The notes: generated by a model not told the origin, from the letters alone. Positions 55,009-63,775 are shown, numbered from the stretch's first letter. The stretch: DNA of 64,000 nt from Magnetococcales bacterium DCbin4 (GCA_002753735.1 PEAN01000006.1:39027-103026), one strand, 5' to 3'. Made by a program: numbers and translations.

Positions 55009-55941
55009 ATGATTCTGATTACGGGGTGTACGGGATTTCTAGGTTCCGAACTTGTCCGGCAACTACGGGAGGCCGGTAAGGATGTGCGTGGTTTCGCCCG
55101 CCACAATGGCCCGTTCAAGGACCCGAACCTTCGGGGATTGATGGTGAGCGTCGGCTCGATTCTGGATCCCCAAGCCCTTGCGCGCGCCATGGTGGGGGTG
55201 GATCAGGTCATTCATCTGGTGGGCATTCTGGTTGAAACCCGGGGTCAATCCTTTGCGGACATTCACCCGTTGGGAACTGAAAACGTCCTCAATGCCGCAA
55301 AAAAGGCCGGAGTGAACCGTTTCATCCATATGAGTTCCCTGGGGACGCGGCCCGATGCCAAAAGCCGCTACCACCAAACCAAATGGCAGTCCGAGGAAGC
55401 AGTGCGCCAAAGTGGTCTGGACTTCACCATTCTGCGTCCTTCAGTGATCTTTGGCCGGCATGATTCTTTCACGACGCTGTTTGCCAATATGGCCCGCTAT
55501 TCACCGGTGCTGCCGCTGTTGGGGCATGGTGACAACCGCATGCAACCGGTCTGGGTCGAGGATGTCGCCCGGTTCATCGTCCAGTGCCTGGATGACTCCG
55601 AGGCAGTTGGCCAAACCTATGAGTTGGGCGGTCCTGAACAACTCACCTTCAAAGAAATCCTTGAAAAAATTCTCGAAAACACCGGCCGTCACCGGGCACT
55701 GGTGCCGGTGCCATTTTCGTTACTGAAACTCCAGGCCGCTTTCCTGGAGCGTTTGCTTCCAAAGCCGCCACTGACCCGGGATCAACTGATCATGGCCGGT
55801 GAGGACAATGTCACCGATATGGAAGTTCCTTGGGATCGTTATGGAATTCAACCACGGCGTTTTTCCGACGAAATCGGTCATTATCTCGTCAATAGTCAAC
55901 CGAAAGTCAATAAAACCCACACCCGGGTGCATGCTGCATGA
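55009..55941 (+). CDS. NDUFA9-like NAD(P)-dependent reductase
   Basis: 310 residues, an atypical short-chain dehydrogenase. The Rossmann motif is MILITGCTGFLGSELVRQLR, followed by VDQVIHLVGILVETRGQSFA. The active-site region is FIHMSSLGTRPDAKSRYHQT, with a Tyr-x3-Lys-like YHQTK. The family is linked to complex I subunit NDUFA9 and ubiquinone-biosynthesis-like reductases. The ribosome site GAGGAG is 12 bases upstream. It is the first gene of the block inserted between the ferredoxin and cytochrome genes. Confidence 0.87.
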   Translation: MILITGCTGFLGSELVRQLREAGKDVRGFARHNGPFKDPNLRGLMVSVGSILDPQALARAMVGVDQVIHLVGILVETRGQSFADIHPLGTENVLNAAKKAGVNRFIHMSSLGTRPDAKSRYHQTKWQSEEAVRQSGLDFTILRPSVIFGRHDSFTTLFANMARYSPVLPLLGHGDNRMQPVWVEDVARFIVQCLDDSEAVGQTYELGGPEQLTFKEILEKILENTGRHRALVPVPFSLLKLQAAFLERLLPKPPLTRDQLIMAGEDNVTDMEVPWDRYGIQPRRFSDEIGHYLVNSQPKVNKTHTRVHAA

Positions 55942-56063
55942 ATCAGGCTCAACGGTCATTCCGGCCAACGAAGAGGCGGAGGAACGCACGAGTGACCGCC
56001 TGACCGAACCGTAAGGCGGCAAAACCCGGTTGCCAACTCGGCCAAGCGGGTGAGGTACGGATC

Positions 56064-56258
56064 ATGACAATCCACAATGATACTGAATCAGAAACGGCCT
56101 CGGCTCTTGCTGACCTGCTGCTGTCCCAGATGGAAGGCAAGGTCATGGATCTGGAATCGGATCTGGCCAGCCGATATTTCGAGATCGTATACGCATTGGA
56201 TCACTACAAAAGAACCTCAATGAATGGAACGTATCCAGAAGGAGGCGGATCGAGATGA
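56064..56258 (+). CDS. Small hypothetical protein coupled to the DsrC-like gene
   Basis: 64 residues from ATG 56064 (GAGG eight bases upstream), acidic and helical (LADLLLSQMEGKVMDLESDL). Its stop overlaps the next start (ATGA at 56255-56258), so the two proteins are probably made together and may interact. No family recognised. Confidence 0.55.
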   Translation: MTIHNDTESETASALADLLLSQMEGKVMDLESDLASRYFEIVYALDHYKRTSMNGTYPEGGGSR

Positions 56259-56707
56259 GTCGGCCTTGCAACATCCCCGACATCACCCGCCACTTGTTCC
56301 AGGATTCAGACCAGATCCATCATCCACCACAACCATTGGAGTTGACGATGATGAAAGATCAAACGCTGGCATACCGACCCCTTTGCGATGAAGACGGCTT
56401 TTCCCTCCCGGAAGTGGCCTGGAATGAAGACTTGGCAATCGCCATGGCCTCGGAGGATCACCTGCCAAAGCTGTCCGATCAGCAACTGCAATTTCTTCAT
56501 ACACTGCGCAATTACTACGACCGTTTCAGATTCGTTCCTCTGGAACGATACGCTTGCCGCGCCACGGCGCTGGCAGACGACTGTGTTCAGGATCTCTTCC
56601 AGGGGAACATGCGGGAAGCATGGCGGTTGGCAGGGCTGCCCAATCCAGGAGAAGAAGCCAATACCTACATGTCTTCCCGTTCCCGGGACCAGGCCATACG
56701 ACCCTGA
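56255..56707 (+). CDS. DsrC/TusE-like protein lacking the C-terminal cysteine
   Basis: 150 residues from ATG 56255 (GGAGG eight bases upstream); an internal ATG 56348 also has GGAG. CDEDGFSLPEVAWNEDLAIA, LQFLHTLRNYYDRFRFVPLE and QDLFQGNMREAWRLAGLPNP follow the DsrC/TusE/DsvC pattern. True DsrC ends KPTGCV with a penultimate Cys that carries sulfur, and often a second Cys ten residues before. Here the segment reads NPGEEANTYMSSRS with no Cys, so it cannot act as a persulfide carrier in the usual way. Possibly a regulatory paralogue. The first ~30 residues are an unusual extension. Confidence 0.78.
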   Translation: MSRPCNIPDITRHLFQDSDQIHHPPQPLELTMMKDQTLAYRPLCDEDGFSLPEVAWNEDLAIAMASEDHLPKLSDQQLQFLHTLRNYYDRFRFVPLERYACRATALADDCVQDLFQGNMREAWRLAGLPNPGEEANTYMSSRSRDQAIRP

Positions 56708-56843
56708 ATGCATGAGGTCAGGGCTTTTTTGGCCACTGCGCGACTCTCCATGTTGCGTCCCAATGGGTTTGGCGGAGAAAACAGATGGAGGAATCCATGG
56801 TTGCCTGTTGCGAACATGAACGAGTGGGATGGAGGGACTGGCG

Positions 56844-57188
56844 ATGAACGATTTGCATGAGCATCATTGTATCCCCTGCAAGGAAATGGCATCACCTTTC
56901 ACCATCGATCAAGCCCGCGAATGGTTGCTCAAGGTTCCGGAGTGGGAGATCTCACCGGCCGGAGATGCCATTCAACGGGTATTTGAGTTCAAGAACTTTT
57001 ATCAAACCATGGCCTTTGTCAATGCGGTTGCCTGGGTTGCCCATCGGGAAGATCACCATCCGAACCTGGAAGTGGGCTACAAACACTTGAAGTTGAGTTA
57101 TTCCACCCACTTCATCGGTGGTTTGTCCGAGAATGATTTCATTTGCGCGGCGAAGGTCAACGCCTTGTTGGCGACGACGCCGCCATAA
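56844..57188 (+). CDS. phhB: Pterin-4a-carbinolamine dehydratase
   Basis: 114 residues from ATG 56844 (GGAGGG eight bases upstream). The active-site block HREDHHPNLEVGYKHLKLSY with the two His residues and the later GLSENDFICAAKVNAL are canonical. It recycles the tetrahydrobiopterin cofactor of aromatic amino-acid hydroxylases and may have a molybdopterin-related role. No hydroxylase gene is nearby. Confidence 0.93.
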   Translation: MNDLHEHHCIPCKEMASPFTIDQAREWLLKVPEWEISPAGDAIQRVFEFKNFYQTMAFVNAVAWVAHREDHHPNLEVGYKHLKLSYSTHFIGGLSENDFICAAKVNALLATTPP

Positions 57189-57239
57189 ACGGTCAAGGAA
57201 TGACGAAAATCAGGCATCTCAAGCTGGTCAGGCCAGGAA

Positions 57240-57266
57240 TGTGGGGCGTCATGGCGACGCCCCACA
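57240..57266 (+). terminator. Strong hairpin after phhB
   Basis: TGTGGGGCGTC (57240-57250) and GACGCCCCACA (57256-57266) form a perfect 11-bp stem with a five-base loop. No T-tract follows, so termination is possible but not certain. Confidence 0.5.
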
Positions 57267-57324
57267 TGGCCGCATTCCGCATCAGGCAGGGATGAGCCAC
57301 ATCGACTCTGATGGCGCCATCCCG

Positions 57325-57476
57325 GACTTGCCGATTGGAACCATCTGCATCGGTATTGTCCTGGCGTGATTCCTGCCATTGACGGCAAGGTGGTATGATG
57401 CATCACGTATCGGCAGTGGGGCCGAGTTGATCAACATTATTGGGACGCCATGCGGTTTGCGCATCACTTCCTGGTA
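57325..57476 (+). pseudogene. Degenerate copy of the ferredoxin gene's 3' end
   Basis: The stretch beginning CTTGCCGATTGGAACCATC (19 bases identical to 54717-54735) and continuing through TGATCAACA and GCGGTTTGC follows 54717-54890 with scattered changes and small indels. Its translated remnant (SRIGSGAELINIIGTPCGLR) parallels the ferredoxin's C-terminus. It no longer joins a full gene. It runs directly into the intact cytochrome start at 57450. Confidence 0.85.
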
Positions 57477-58778
57477 GTCTGGATTCTCATCTGGCCGGGT
57501 TTGCTGTGGTCGGGTTTGCCGGAGCATGCCCGGGGAACCGGAGAATATGCCCACGATTGGCAGCCCGACCCCATGCATGAATATTGGGATCCGGGTCGCT
57601 ATCACCAGCCCGAGACCGGTCCGGTGGAAGGGATGTTCACCGGGGCCGAATGTGTGGAATGTCATACGGCGCTCACCCCGGGAATCGTCAAGGATTGGCG
57701 GGCCAGCCGTCACGCCCGGGTCGATCCACCGGTCCAGTGTCCCGCCTGTCATGGCGAAGATCATCAAAAATTGACGTTTCCCACGCCGCAAACCTGCGGC
57801 ACCTGTCACCCCCAACGCCTGGCCCAGATGGAGGAAGAAAAAAAATACGGGTTTCCCAGTCACGCCCTGGCAATGGAACGGGTCGTGGACAGCAAACAGT
57901 TTGCTGACAAACCCAAAGCGGAAACCCTCTCCTGCCTGCAATGTCACTCGGTCGCCACCAAGTGCGATTCCTGTCATACCCGGCATCGTTTCGATCCGGC
58001 GGAAGCGCGACGACCGGAAGCTTGTATCACCTGCCATTCGGGTCCACCCCACCCCGATGATGAAGCCTACTTTTCATCACCCCACGGAATGCGTCATACC
58101 AAGGATCATAAGACCTGGGATTGGAACAAACCGTTGCGCCCGGGCAACTATCCCGTCCCTGGATGTGCCTATTGTCACATGCGCCATGGCAACCATCAGG
58201 TTGCAGACAAGGGGGTATGGAAATTCGGCATCCGGCAGATCAACCCTGGAACCGCCGAAAACCGGATCAAACGCAAACGGTGGTTTGAAACCTGCGCCGA
58301 TTGCCACCCCCCGGACGTGGCCTTTAATTTTTTCCGTGATCTGGACCGCGAACGCACACGGGCATGGGCCAGGCTGTACGCGGTGGAGCGGTTGCTCAAG
58401 GAACTGCGCAGTGATGGACTCTTGCGGCCCGCAGCCAAAGATCGCCCCCCCGATAAGCTGGATCTGTTGGCCCGGTGGTGGCCCAGGGCACGCATCGGTT
58501 TTTATGAAGGACAGGCATCCGCCTTCTATAACGTGGGGGATATCGAACGCGACTATTTTGAAATGTGGTATTTTTCCAATACTGGGGCCTTCAAGGGGAT
58601 GGCCCATGGGGCGGTGACGATGTCCCAACGCTTTCATGATCGCCTGCGCGTCGAGGAAGAAGCCATCACCCAACGGGCGCAACGGTTACGGGATCTGGGA
58701 ACGATCATGCGCGATGGGGAGGTCGAACCTTTGTGGACCCGGGGCACCTATACCCGATTCAACCAGGAGCGGAATTGA
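57450..58778 (+). CDS. Octahaem cytochrome c, HAO-like
   Basis: 442 residues with a signal peptide (FAHHFLVVWILIWPGLLWSG) and eight C-x2-C-H haem sites: CVECH, CPACH, CGTCH, CLQCH, CDSCH, CITCH, CAYCH, CADCH. The C-terminal helical part with IERDYFEMWYFSNTGAFKGM then AHG resembles the hydroxylamine oxidoreductase family. Only the octahaem pattern and this C-terminus support it, so other multihaem oxidoreductases (nitrite- or tetrathionate-type) remain possible. Periplasmic. Its natural partner genes are the NapH-like ferredoxin and the pentahaem cytochrome, which it overlaps by 4 bp. Confidence 0.78.
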   Translation: MRFAHHFLVVWILIWPGLLWSGLPEHARGTGEYAHDWQPDPMHEYWDPGRYHQPETGPVEGMFTGAECVECHTALTPGIVKDWRASRHARVDPPVQCPACHGEDHQKLTFPTPQTCGTCHPQRLAQMEEEKKYGFPSHALAMERVVDSKQFADKPKAETLSCLQCHSVATKCDSCHTRHRFDPAEARRPEACITCHSGPPHPDDEAYFSSPHGMRHTKDHKTWDWNKPLRPGNYPVPGCAYCHMRHGNHQVADKGVWKFGIRQINPGTAENRIKRKRWFETCADCHPPDVAFNFFRDLDRERTRAWARLYAVERLLKELRSDGLLRPAAKDRPPDKLDLLARWWPRARIGFYEGQASAFYNVGDIERDYFEMWYFSNTGAFKGMAHGAVTMSQRFHDRLRVEEEAITQRAQRLRDLGTIMRDGEVEPLWTRGTYTRFNQERN

Positions 58779-59527
58779 TTTCCCGTCAAGCAATGCTCAT
58801 GAAATGGCTTTCAGGAATGATGGGTTGCATCGTGATCGGCATCATCGGTTTCGATGTGGAGGCCGCCACGGAATCGATGACCGACTGTATCGCCTGCCAT
58901 CGGGAACGAAACCCCATCCTGATTGCCGAATGGGAACAAAGCGGCCACCACCGTCCTGCACTTGATTGCCAAACCTGCCATGGCACGCGCCACGACGGCA
59001 CCATGGCAGCCCATTCCCGCCGCAATGAGGTCTGTATGGCATGTCATGCACGGGAACGTCAAAGTTATACCCTGTCCAAGCATGGGGTGATTGCGCTCAT
59101 GGAAGGGGAACGCATGGCATATCCCCCCCCTTCGGGCAATGGCGAAGCGCGCGCCCCCACCTGCGCCTACTGTCACATGCACCGCAACACCCACCGGATG
59201 ACTTCCACAGCAACGCCATGCCAGGATTGCCATTCCCCCCGTTTTGTGGACACCTGGTTCACCAGTGGCCGAAAGATGATCGCCATTGGCGCGATGAAGG
59301 TACGCGAGGCGGAAGCGGTGGTCCATCGACTGGTGCGCGAACGCATGGAAGGTGCGTTCAAGGCACGGCGCATTCATGAAATCATGACCCGGGACCACCT
59401 GGGCAGGGTCCGTCTGGGGGTGGGACACCAATCACCGGACGACCAATGGTGGCATGGACAACCCGCCCTGGATGGCGACCTGCTGCGCATCAAATCGATT
59501 CTGCACGATGCATTGATCAAACGTTGA
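58775..59527 (+). CDS. Pentahaem cytochrome c
   Basis: 250 residues, start TTG 58775 in TTGA, which overlaps the upstream stop, with AGGAG five bases before. N-terminal hydrophobic segment (WLSGMMGCIVIGIIGFDVEA), then five haem sites: CIACH, CQTCH, CMACH, CAYCH, CQDCH. The C-terminal ~100 residues lack haem motifs and are helical. Likely electron partner of the octahaem protein. Export probably by the N-terminal signal, with cleavage near VEAA. Confidence 0.8.
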   Translation: MISRQAMLMKWLSGMMGCIVIGIIGFDVEAATESMTDCIACHRERNPILIAEWEQSGHHRPALDCQTCHGTRHDGTMAAHSRRNEVCMACHARERQSYTLSKHGVIALMEGERMAYPPPSGNGEARAPTCAYCHMHRNTHRMTSTATPCQDCHSPRFVDTWFTSGRKMIAIGAMKVREAEAVVHRLVRERMEGAFKARRIHEIMTRDHLGRVRLGVGHQSPDDQWWHGQPALDGDLLRIKSILHDALIKR

Positions 59528-59906
59528 ACCTGGACAGGATCGGAAAACAACTCGGAAAAACGGTCTTGGTTGATCACATGATCGATCTACAGGCCCCCCC
59601 CGGCCCTCACATTTGGTATCAAAAGATCATGGGAACTCAAAAATATCAATCCCACAAATGGCATTCCATACCGTTTTTGATTTATCATGCAGGATCCGAT
59701 GGTCGTCAAGCATGACACCCCCTTTTCCCAAAGATCACATCATGAAATCCCGGGAGGCATCAGATCGCATCATTCAAATAAGAAATTAAATTAATCAACC
59801 ATATTGTTGGCATTCCAACCCGTTATTGATTTATCTCACCCTGATCCGATGATCGTAGGTCATATTGACGCTCATCCAAGGATCCCAACATGAACTCCCG
59901 GGAGGC
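59528..59906. other. Intergenic region with a degenerate duplicated leader
   Basis: The stretches 59659-59790 and 59809-59940 are imperfect direct repeats of about 130 bp (both carry GGCATTCCA, TTGATTTATC, GATCCGATG and CCCGGGAGGCAT). The second copy contains the real start of the gene at 59910; in the first copy the start is lost and an AAATAA stop appears. So a 5' gene fragment was duplicated upstream and has decayed. Confidence 0.75.
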
Positions 59907-59909
59907 ATG

Positions 59910-60128
59910 ATGTCGCAATCATTCAAAGAATACAAAGTCATTCACATCGTCGAAGGAGGATGTGGAACCATCTTTCTCGGGGCATCCGGTCTTCCCCTGC
60001 AAAAAATTGAAATGGAGCTCAACAGTTTGGCGGCCTCAGGCTGGCAGGTGGTGTTTCAGGTCGTTGAACGCAAACGGTTCATGCTGTTCTGGACCCGTGA
60101 AGCGATGATCATCACCCTGGGACGCTGA
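59910..60128 (+). CDS. DUF4177 family protein
   Basis: 72 residues. The pattern EYKVIHI, then MELNSLAASGWQVVFQVVE followed by FWTREAMIITLGR is the DUF4177 fold: a small beta-alpha-beta protein with a conserved L-N-x-L-x-x-x-G-W. Start is ATG 59910 within GGAGGCATGATG; ATG 59907 is possible. Function unknown. The gene is followed after 4 bp by the YidD-like gene. Confidence 0.75.
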   Translation: MSQSFKEYKVIHIVEGGCGTIFLGASGLPLQKIEMELNSLAASGWQVVFQVVERKRFMLFWTREAMIITLGR

Positions 60129-60132
60129 AGGG

Positions 60133-60351
60133 ATGCAACGCCTGTTGCTGGCACTGATCCGCCGCTACCAGGCAGCAGGTGGAGAAAATCAGCTTTGGGT
60201 CAACTGCAACTTCAATCCCACCTGCTCCACCTATGCCCTGCGGGTTCTGGAAAAACATGGTGCTCTGCGGGGATCCATTCTGGCAATCAAACGCATCATG
60301 CGTTGCCGTGATCGGCAACGCATGATTCCCATGGATGATTTTCCACCATGA
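60133..60351 (+). CDS. YidD-like membrane insertion factor
   Basis: 72 residues. CNFNPTCSTYALRVLEKHGA is the YidD signature (C-x-F-x-P-T-C-S-x-Y-A), followed by RIMRCRDRQRMIPMDDFPP resembling the family's C-terminal basic part. YidD normally sits between rnpA and yidC; here it is away from them and overlaps a peptidase gene (ATGA), so it may be a diverged paralogue. Confidence 0.8.
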   Translation: MQRLLLALIRRYQAAGGENQLWVNCNFNPTCSTYALRVLEKHGALRGSILAIKRIMRCRDRQRMIPMDDFPP

Positions 60352-61604
60352 GCATTTTTGATCTGGAATTGCCCGGAAAAGACCTGCACCACCTGGAAGA
60401 TCAACTACGCGCCCGGGTGGATCTGTTGTCGGATGCGGCACGCAAGACCTACTATGACCAAATGAAGGTGCAAATCCGGGATCCCGACACCTATGCGGTC
60501 CTCGGTTGGTCGCTGGGATTGGGTTTGCACCATGTTTATCTTCGCCGATGGTGGTCCTTTTTGTTGGATCTGGTCACCAGTATCGTGTTCTATGGCGGGC
60601 TGATCGCATGGTTCATCACCGGCGCCCTCTCCTTCCCGATCTTGACGATTCTGGCATTTCTCTACAACACCTTTGATACCCTTTACTGTGTCATTCTTTC
60701 CCAGCGGATCGTGCAATACCACAATCTGCGCCTGGGACTGGCGATGGTGACAGACCTGAGTCAGAACGGCGCCGCAACAGACGCAACCCGGCAGCCGATC
60801 CTGGACTCCCGTGAATTGAAACAGGTTTCTCGAACCAACTCCACCCTGTTTCTGATCTCCCTGGCGGGGATGGCGGTGTTGTGTCTGGCGGTCTGGCTGT
60901 TTTTTGCCAAAGGACTGCCCCTGTTGGCCCGGTATGCCGCCTTTGCCTTGCCGGAAAAGACCTTCATGATCCAGAATCGACAACAGGCCGCCGAGGCCAT
61001 CGACCGGTTGGAGGCATTTGCACCCTCACAATTGGATGGCGCAACTGAACAACGGTTGCAACGGCTTTTTTCCCGGATGGAACACCATACGGGTCAAAAG
61101 GAACCCTACCATCTTTTTTTGCGCCACGGCGGTTCGCTGGGTGCCAACGCCTTTGCCTTCCCGACCGGGATGGTGGTCATCACCGATGAACTGGTCAACC
61201 TGGCACAAAATGATGAAGAATTGCTGGCGATCATGGCCCATGAATGGGGTCACCTGCAGCAACGTCATGGCATCCGAACCTTCTTTCAGGATTCTGCCTC
61301 GCTGTTGATCGTATCCATGGTCACGGGCGATCTGGTCAGTCTGGCCGGTGCCGTCGGCACCACCATGCACTTTGTCCTGCACGCCACTCATTCCCAGGAA
61401 TTCGAAATGGAAGCAGACCAGACGACGGTTCGCTATTTTCACGACAACGCAATCCCGATTGCTCATTTTGCCAACATCCTCCGTGCCCTGACCCGGGATC
61501 AAAAACCAGGGACCGGCACGACGGTTCCTTTTCTTGCGTCCCATCCACCCCCTCAGCAACGGATTCAACTTCTTCAGGCCAACGAAAAACCAGCTACCTT
61601 GTAG
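60348..61604 (+). CDS. M48-family metallopeptidase
   Basis: 418 residues, start overlapping the YidD-like gene by 4 bp. An N-terminal cytosolic region with a short TM2-like stretch (LGWSLGLGLHHVYLRRWWSF) is followed by membrane helices (DLVTSIVFYGGLIAWFITGA; FLISLAGMAVLCLAVWLFFA). The M48 core has the zinc motif AHEWGHLQQRHG and the third-ligand region EFEMEADQTTVRYF. The membrane and small-protein neighbours suggest a membrane-quality-control role. Confidence 0.83.
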   Translation: MSIFDLELPGKDLHHLEDQLRARVDLLSDAARKTYYDQMKVQIRDPDTYAVLGWSLGLGLHHVYLRRWWSFLLDLVTSIVFYGGLIAWFITGALSFPILTILAFLYNTFDTLYCVILSQRIVQYHNLRLGLAMVTDLSQNGAATDATRQPILDSRELKQVSRTNSTLFLISLAGMAVLCLAVWLFFAKGLPLLARYAAFALPEKTFMIQNRQQAAEAIDRLEAFAPSQLDGATEQRLQRLFSRMEHHTGQKEPYHLFLRHGGSLGANAFAFPTGMVVITDELVNLAQNDEELLAIMAHEWGHLQQRHGIRTFFQDSASLLIVSMVTGDLVSLAGAVGTTMHFVLHATHSQEFEMEADQTTVRYFHDNAIPIAHFANILRALTRDQKPGTGTTVPFLASHPPPQQRIQLLQANEKPATL

Positions 61605-61625
61605 GGATCGGAAATACACCATTCC

Positions 61626-63773
61626 ATGACTTCTTTTTTCTATAGAATCCAAGACCAGTTTTTTTGGCTTTTCTTCGTTCTCCTGTTATTGGCAACCGGA
61701 AGTATCGGTTGGTTTTCATTCAAAAAAACCGAGGAGGCCGTCATTTCCAATGCCATGAATCGAATGAAAGATGACATGGAGGAAATTTTACAAAAGAGCG
61801 ATGTATTTCATGATCAGGCCAAAAGCGCCATGGTGTTCGCGTTGGAAAACCGTGTTTTCAAGGAATATTTTTCCCTGCCTGAAACCATGAAAGGCCACCA
61901 GCTTGACGCCAAAGGCAGTCTGGTCCTGACCGACAGGCAAGTCCAACTGCGCAACGAACTCAATCAGTGGACTCATTCCCTGCAAAAACGTTTTCCCATT
62001 GTTGAAACCTGCATCATCGACCGTTCGGGACAGGAACACACCCGCATCACCCGTGGCGTTGTCGCCGCCAATGAGGAGCTTTCCTCCAATGAATCCTCCG
62101 CAGTGTTTTTCAAATCATCCTTTGAATTGACGGCTGGAAAGGTCCATGTTTCCCAACCCTACATGTCACCCGATGTTGCCGAATGGGTCTTTGCCTACAC
62201 GTCACCCGTGATCCTGGATGACGGCAGCACCCCTGCTTTTTATCATTTCGAGATTCCCATCGCGTTGTTTCAAAATTTCTTGACCGATGCCAGCATTGTC
62301 AGCACCAGTGGTCACACCAACTCAGCAGCCGATCCCCTGGCGGACCGGTTGTTCATTTTGACCATCGATGGCCTGGTGATCGTGGATACGAACCAAAAAA
62401 TTGATTTCAAGCGCAACAAGAGCAAGGACACGGAACAAAAAGAAGCCCAGGAATTGAAAGATTATCTGCCCCATATCCGTTCCATTTCCAATGATCGCAG
62501 TTTTCTTGCATTGATGGAAAAGGCACGGACCGGAATCCGCGGCACGGGACGATTCGACCTGGGGAGTACACAATATTTTGTCAGTTTCAAACCGATGTCC
62601 CAGTTCGATTGGAGCATGGTACGGATTCAATCCTACGGACATCTGCTCCAGGGCGACACCTCCCTGGCGCACATTCGCGATATTATTCTGGTTTTGGCGC
62701 TGATCATTCTTGCCCTGGGCTTCATTGCGGTACGCGTTGTCGCAGGCCGGATCACCCGTCCACTGGAACTGCTGTCCACAGCCATGCATGATTTGGAGGA
62801 AAACCGGTTTCGTGACGACATTCCGGTTGCCTCCCAGGATGAACTTGGAAGGATCATTCGCGTCTTCAATACGATGAGCCGGGAGATCCATCGTAATCAA
62901 ATGTTCCTGCTCAAGGAACGCAACAAGCTGACCACCATCATCCACAGCACCCGTGAAGGGATTGTCGTTTCCGATCAGGACAATATCGTGGTGTTGGTCA
63001 ATCCCGCCGCAGAACATTTATTGCACAAGACTTGGAAACAGATCCAAACAGAAGGTTTTTTCAATCTGGTCGACGACCCTGGATATGTCGAAGCCATGAT
63101 TGAGGAAAACAAGTCATCCATACCCGAGACGATCATTTATAAGGATCGAGTCCTACATTTTTATGCGTCCAGTTTCTTTGCCAGCAGTGGTGAGAAGGTG
63201 GGTTCGGTCGCCCTGATCCGGGATGTCACCCAGGAAAAGAAACTGGAGGAAGAACTCCGTCGTATTTCATTCACCGACAAATTGACGGGATTATATAATC
63301 GACGTTGGCTGGAGGAGTTCATGAGCAAGGAACTCAGCCGTGCCAGCCGCTACCATTTGGACTTATCCTTATTGTTCTTTGATGTCGATCATTTTAAAAA
63401 ATTCAACGATACCCATGGTCACGACAAGGGGGATCTGGTGTTGGAAAAAGTGGGAGAGGCGGCCCGTTCCGGGTTCAGACAAACCGATTATGCCTGCCGT
63501 TACGGCGGAGAAGAGTTTTGCATCATTTTGACCAATACCGCAGCTTCGGAGGCAACATTGGTTGCAGAACATTTCCGGCAGCAGATTGAACGCATGGAGA
63601 TCGAATCGATGAAGGTGACCATCAGCATTGGCATCGCCTCATATCCTGATGCCCACATCAAAAGTCCGACGGAATTGTTGAAATGTGCTGACATCGCGTT
63701 GTATTCCAGCAAAAAGTCAGGACGGAACCGAAGCACGCACTGGAATTCCATCGCCCCCGATGACCTTCCATAA
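61626..63773 (+). CDS. Membrane diguanylate cyclase: dCACHE-like, HAMP, PAS, GGDEF
   Basis: 715 residues. Transmembrane helix near residue 20 (FWLFFVLLLLATGSIGWFSF), a ~340-residue periplasmic sensor, a second helix (ILVLALIILALGFIAVRVVA), HAMP (RITRPLELLSTAMHDLEENR), PAS (about 430-545) and GGDEF starting at TDKLTGLYNRRWLEE. The active-site loop is YGGEEF and RQTD just before it is the I-site, so synthesis with product inhibition is expected. The start is ATG 61626. Confidence 0.9.
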   Translation: MTSFFYRIQDQFFWLFFVLLLLATGSIGWFSFKKTEEAVISNAMNRMKDDMEEILQKSDVFHDQAKSAMVFALENRVFKEYFSLPETMKGHQLDAKGSLVLTDRQVQLRNELNQWTHSLQKRFPIVETCIIDRSGQEHTRITRGVVAANEELSSNESSAVFFKSSFELTAGKVHVSQPYMSPDVAEWVFAYTSPVILDDGSTPAFYHFEIPIALFQNFLTDASIVSTSGHTNSAADPLADRLFILTIDGLVIVDTNQKIDFKRNKSKDTEQKEAQELKDYLPHIRSISNDRSFLALMEKARTGIRGTGRFDLGSTQYFVSFKPMSQFDWSMVRIQSYGHLLQGDTSLAHIRDIILVLALIILALGFIAVRVVAGRITRPLELLSTAMHDLEENRFRDDIPVASQDELGRIIRVFNTMSREIHRNQMFLLKERNKLTTIIHSTREGIVVSDQDNIVVLVNPAAEHLLHKTWKQIQTEGFFNLVDDPGYVEAMIEENKSSIPETIIYKDRVLHFYASSFFASSGEKVGSVALIRDVTQEKKLEEELRRISFTDKLTGLYNRRWLEEFMSKELSRASRYHLDLSLLFFDVDHFKKFNDTHGHDKGDLVLEKVGEAARSGFRQTDYACRYGGEEFCIILTNTAASEATLVAEHFRQQIERMEIESMKVTISIGIASYPDAHIKSPTELLKCADIALYSSKKSGRNRSTHWNSIAPDDLP

Positions 63774-63775
63774 TT

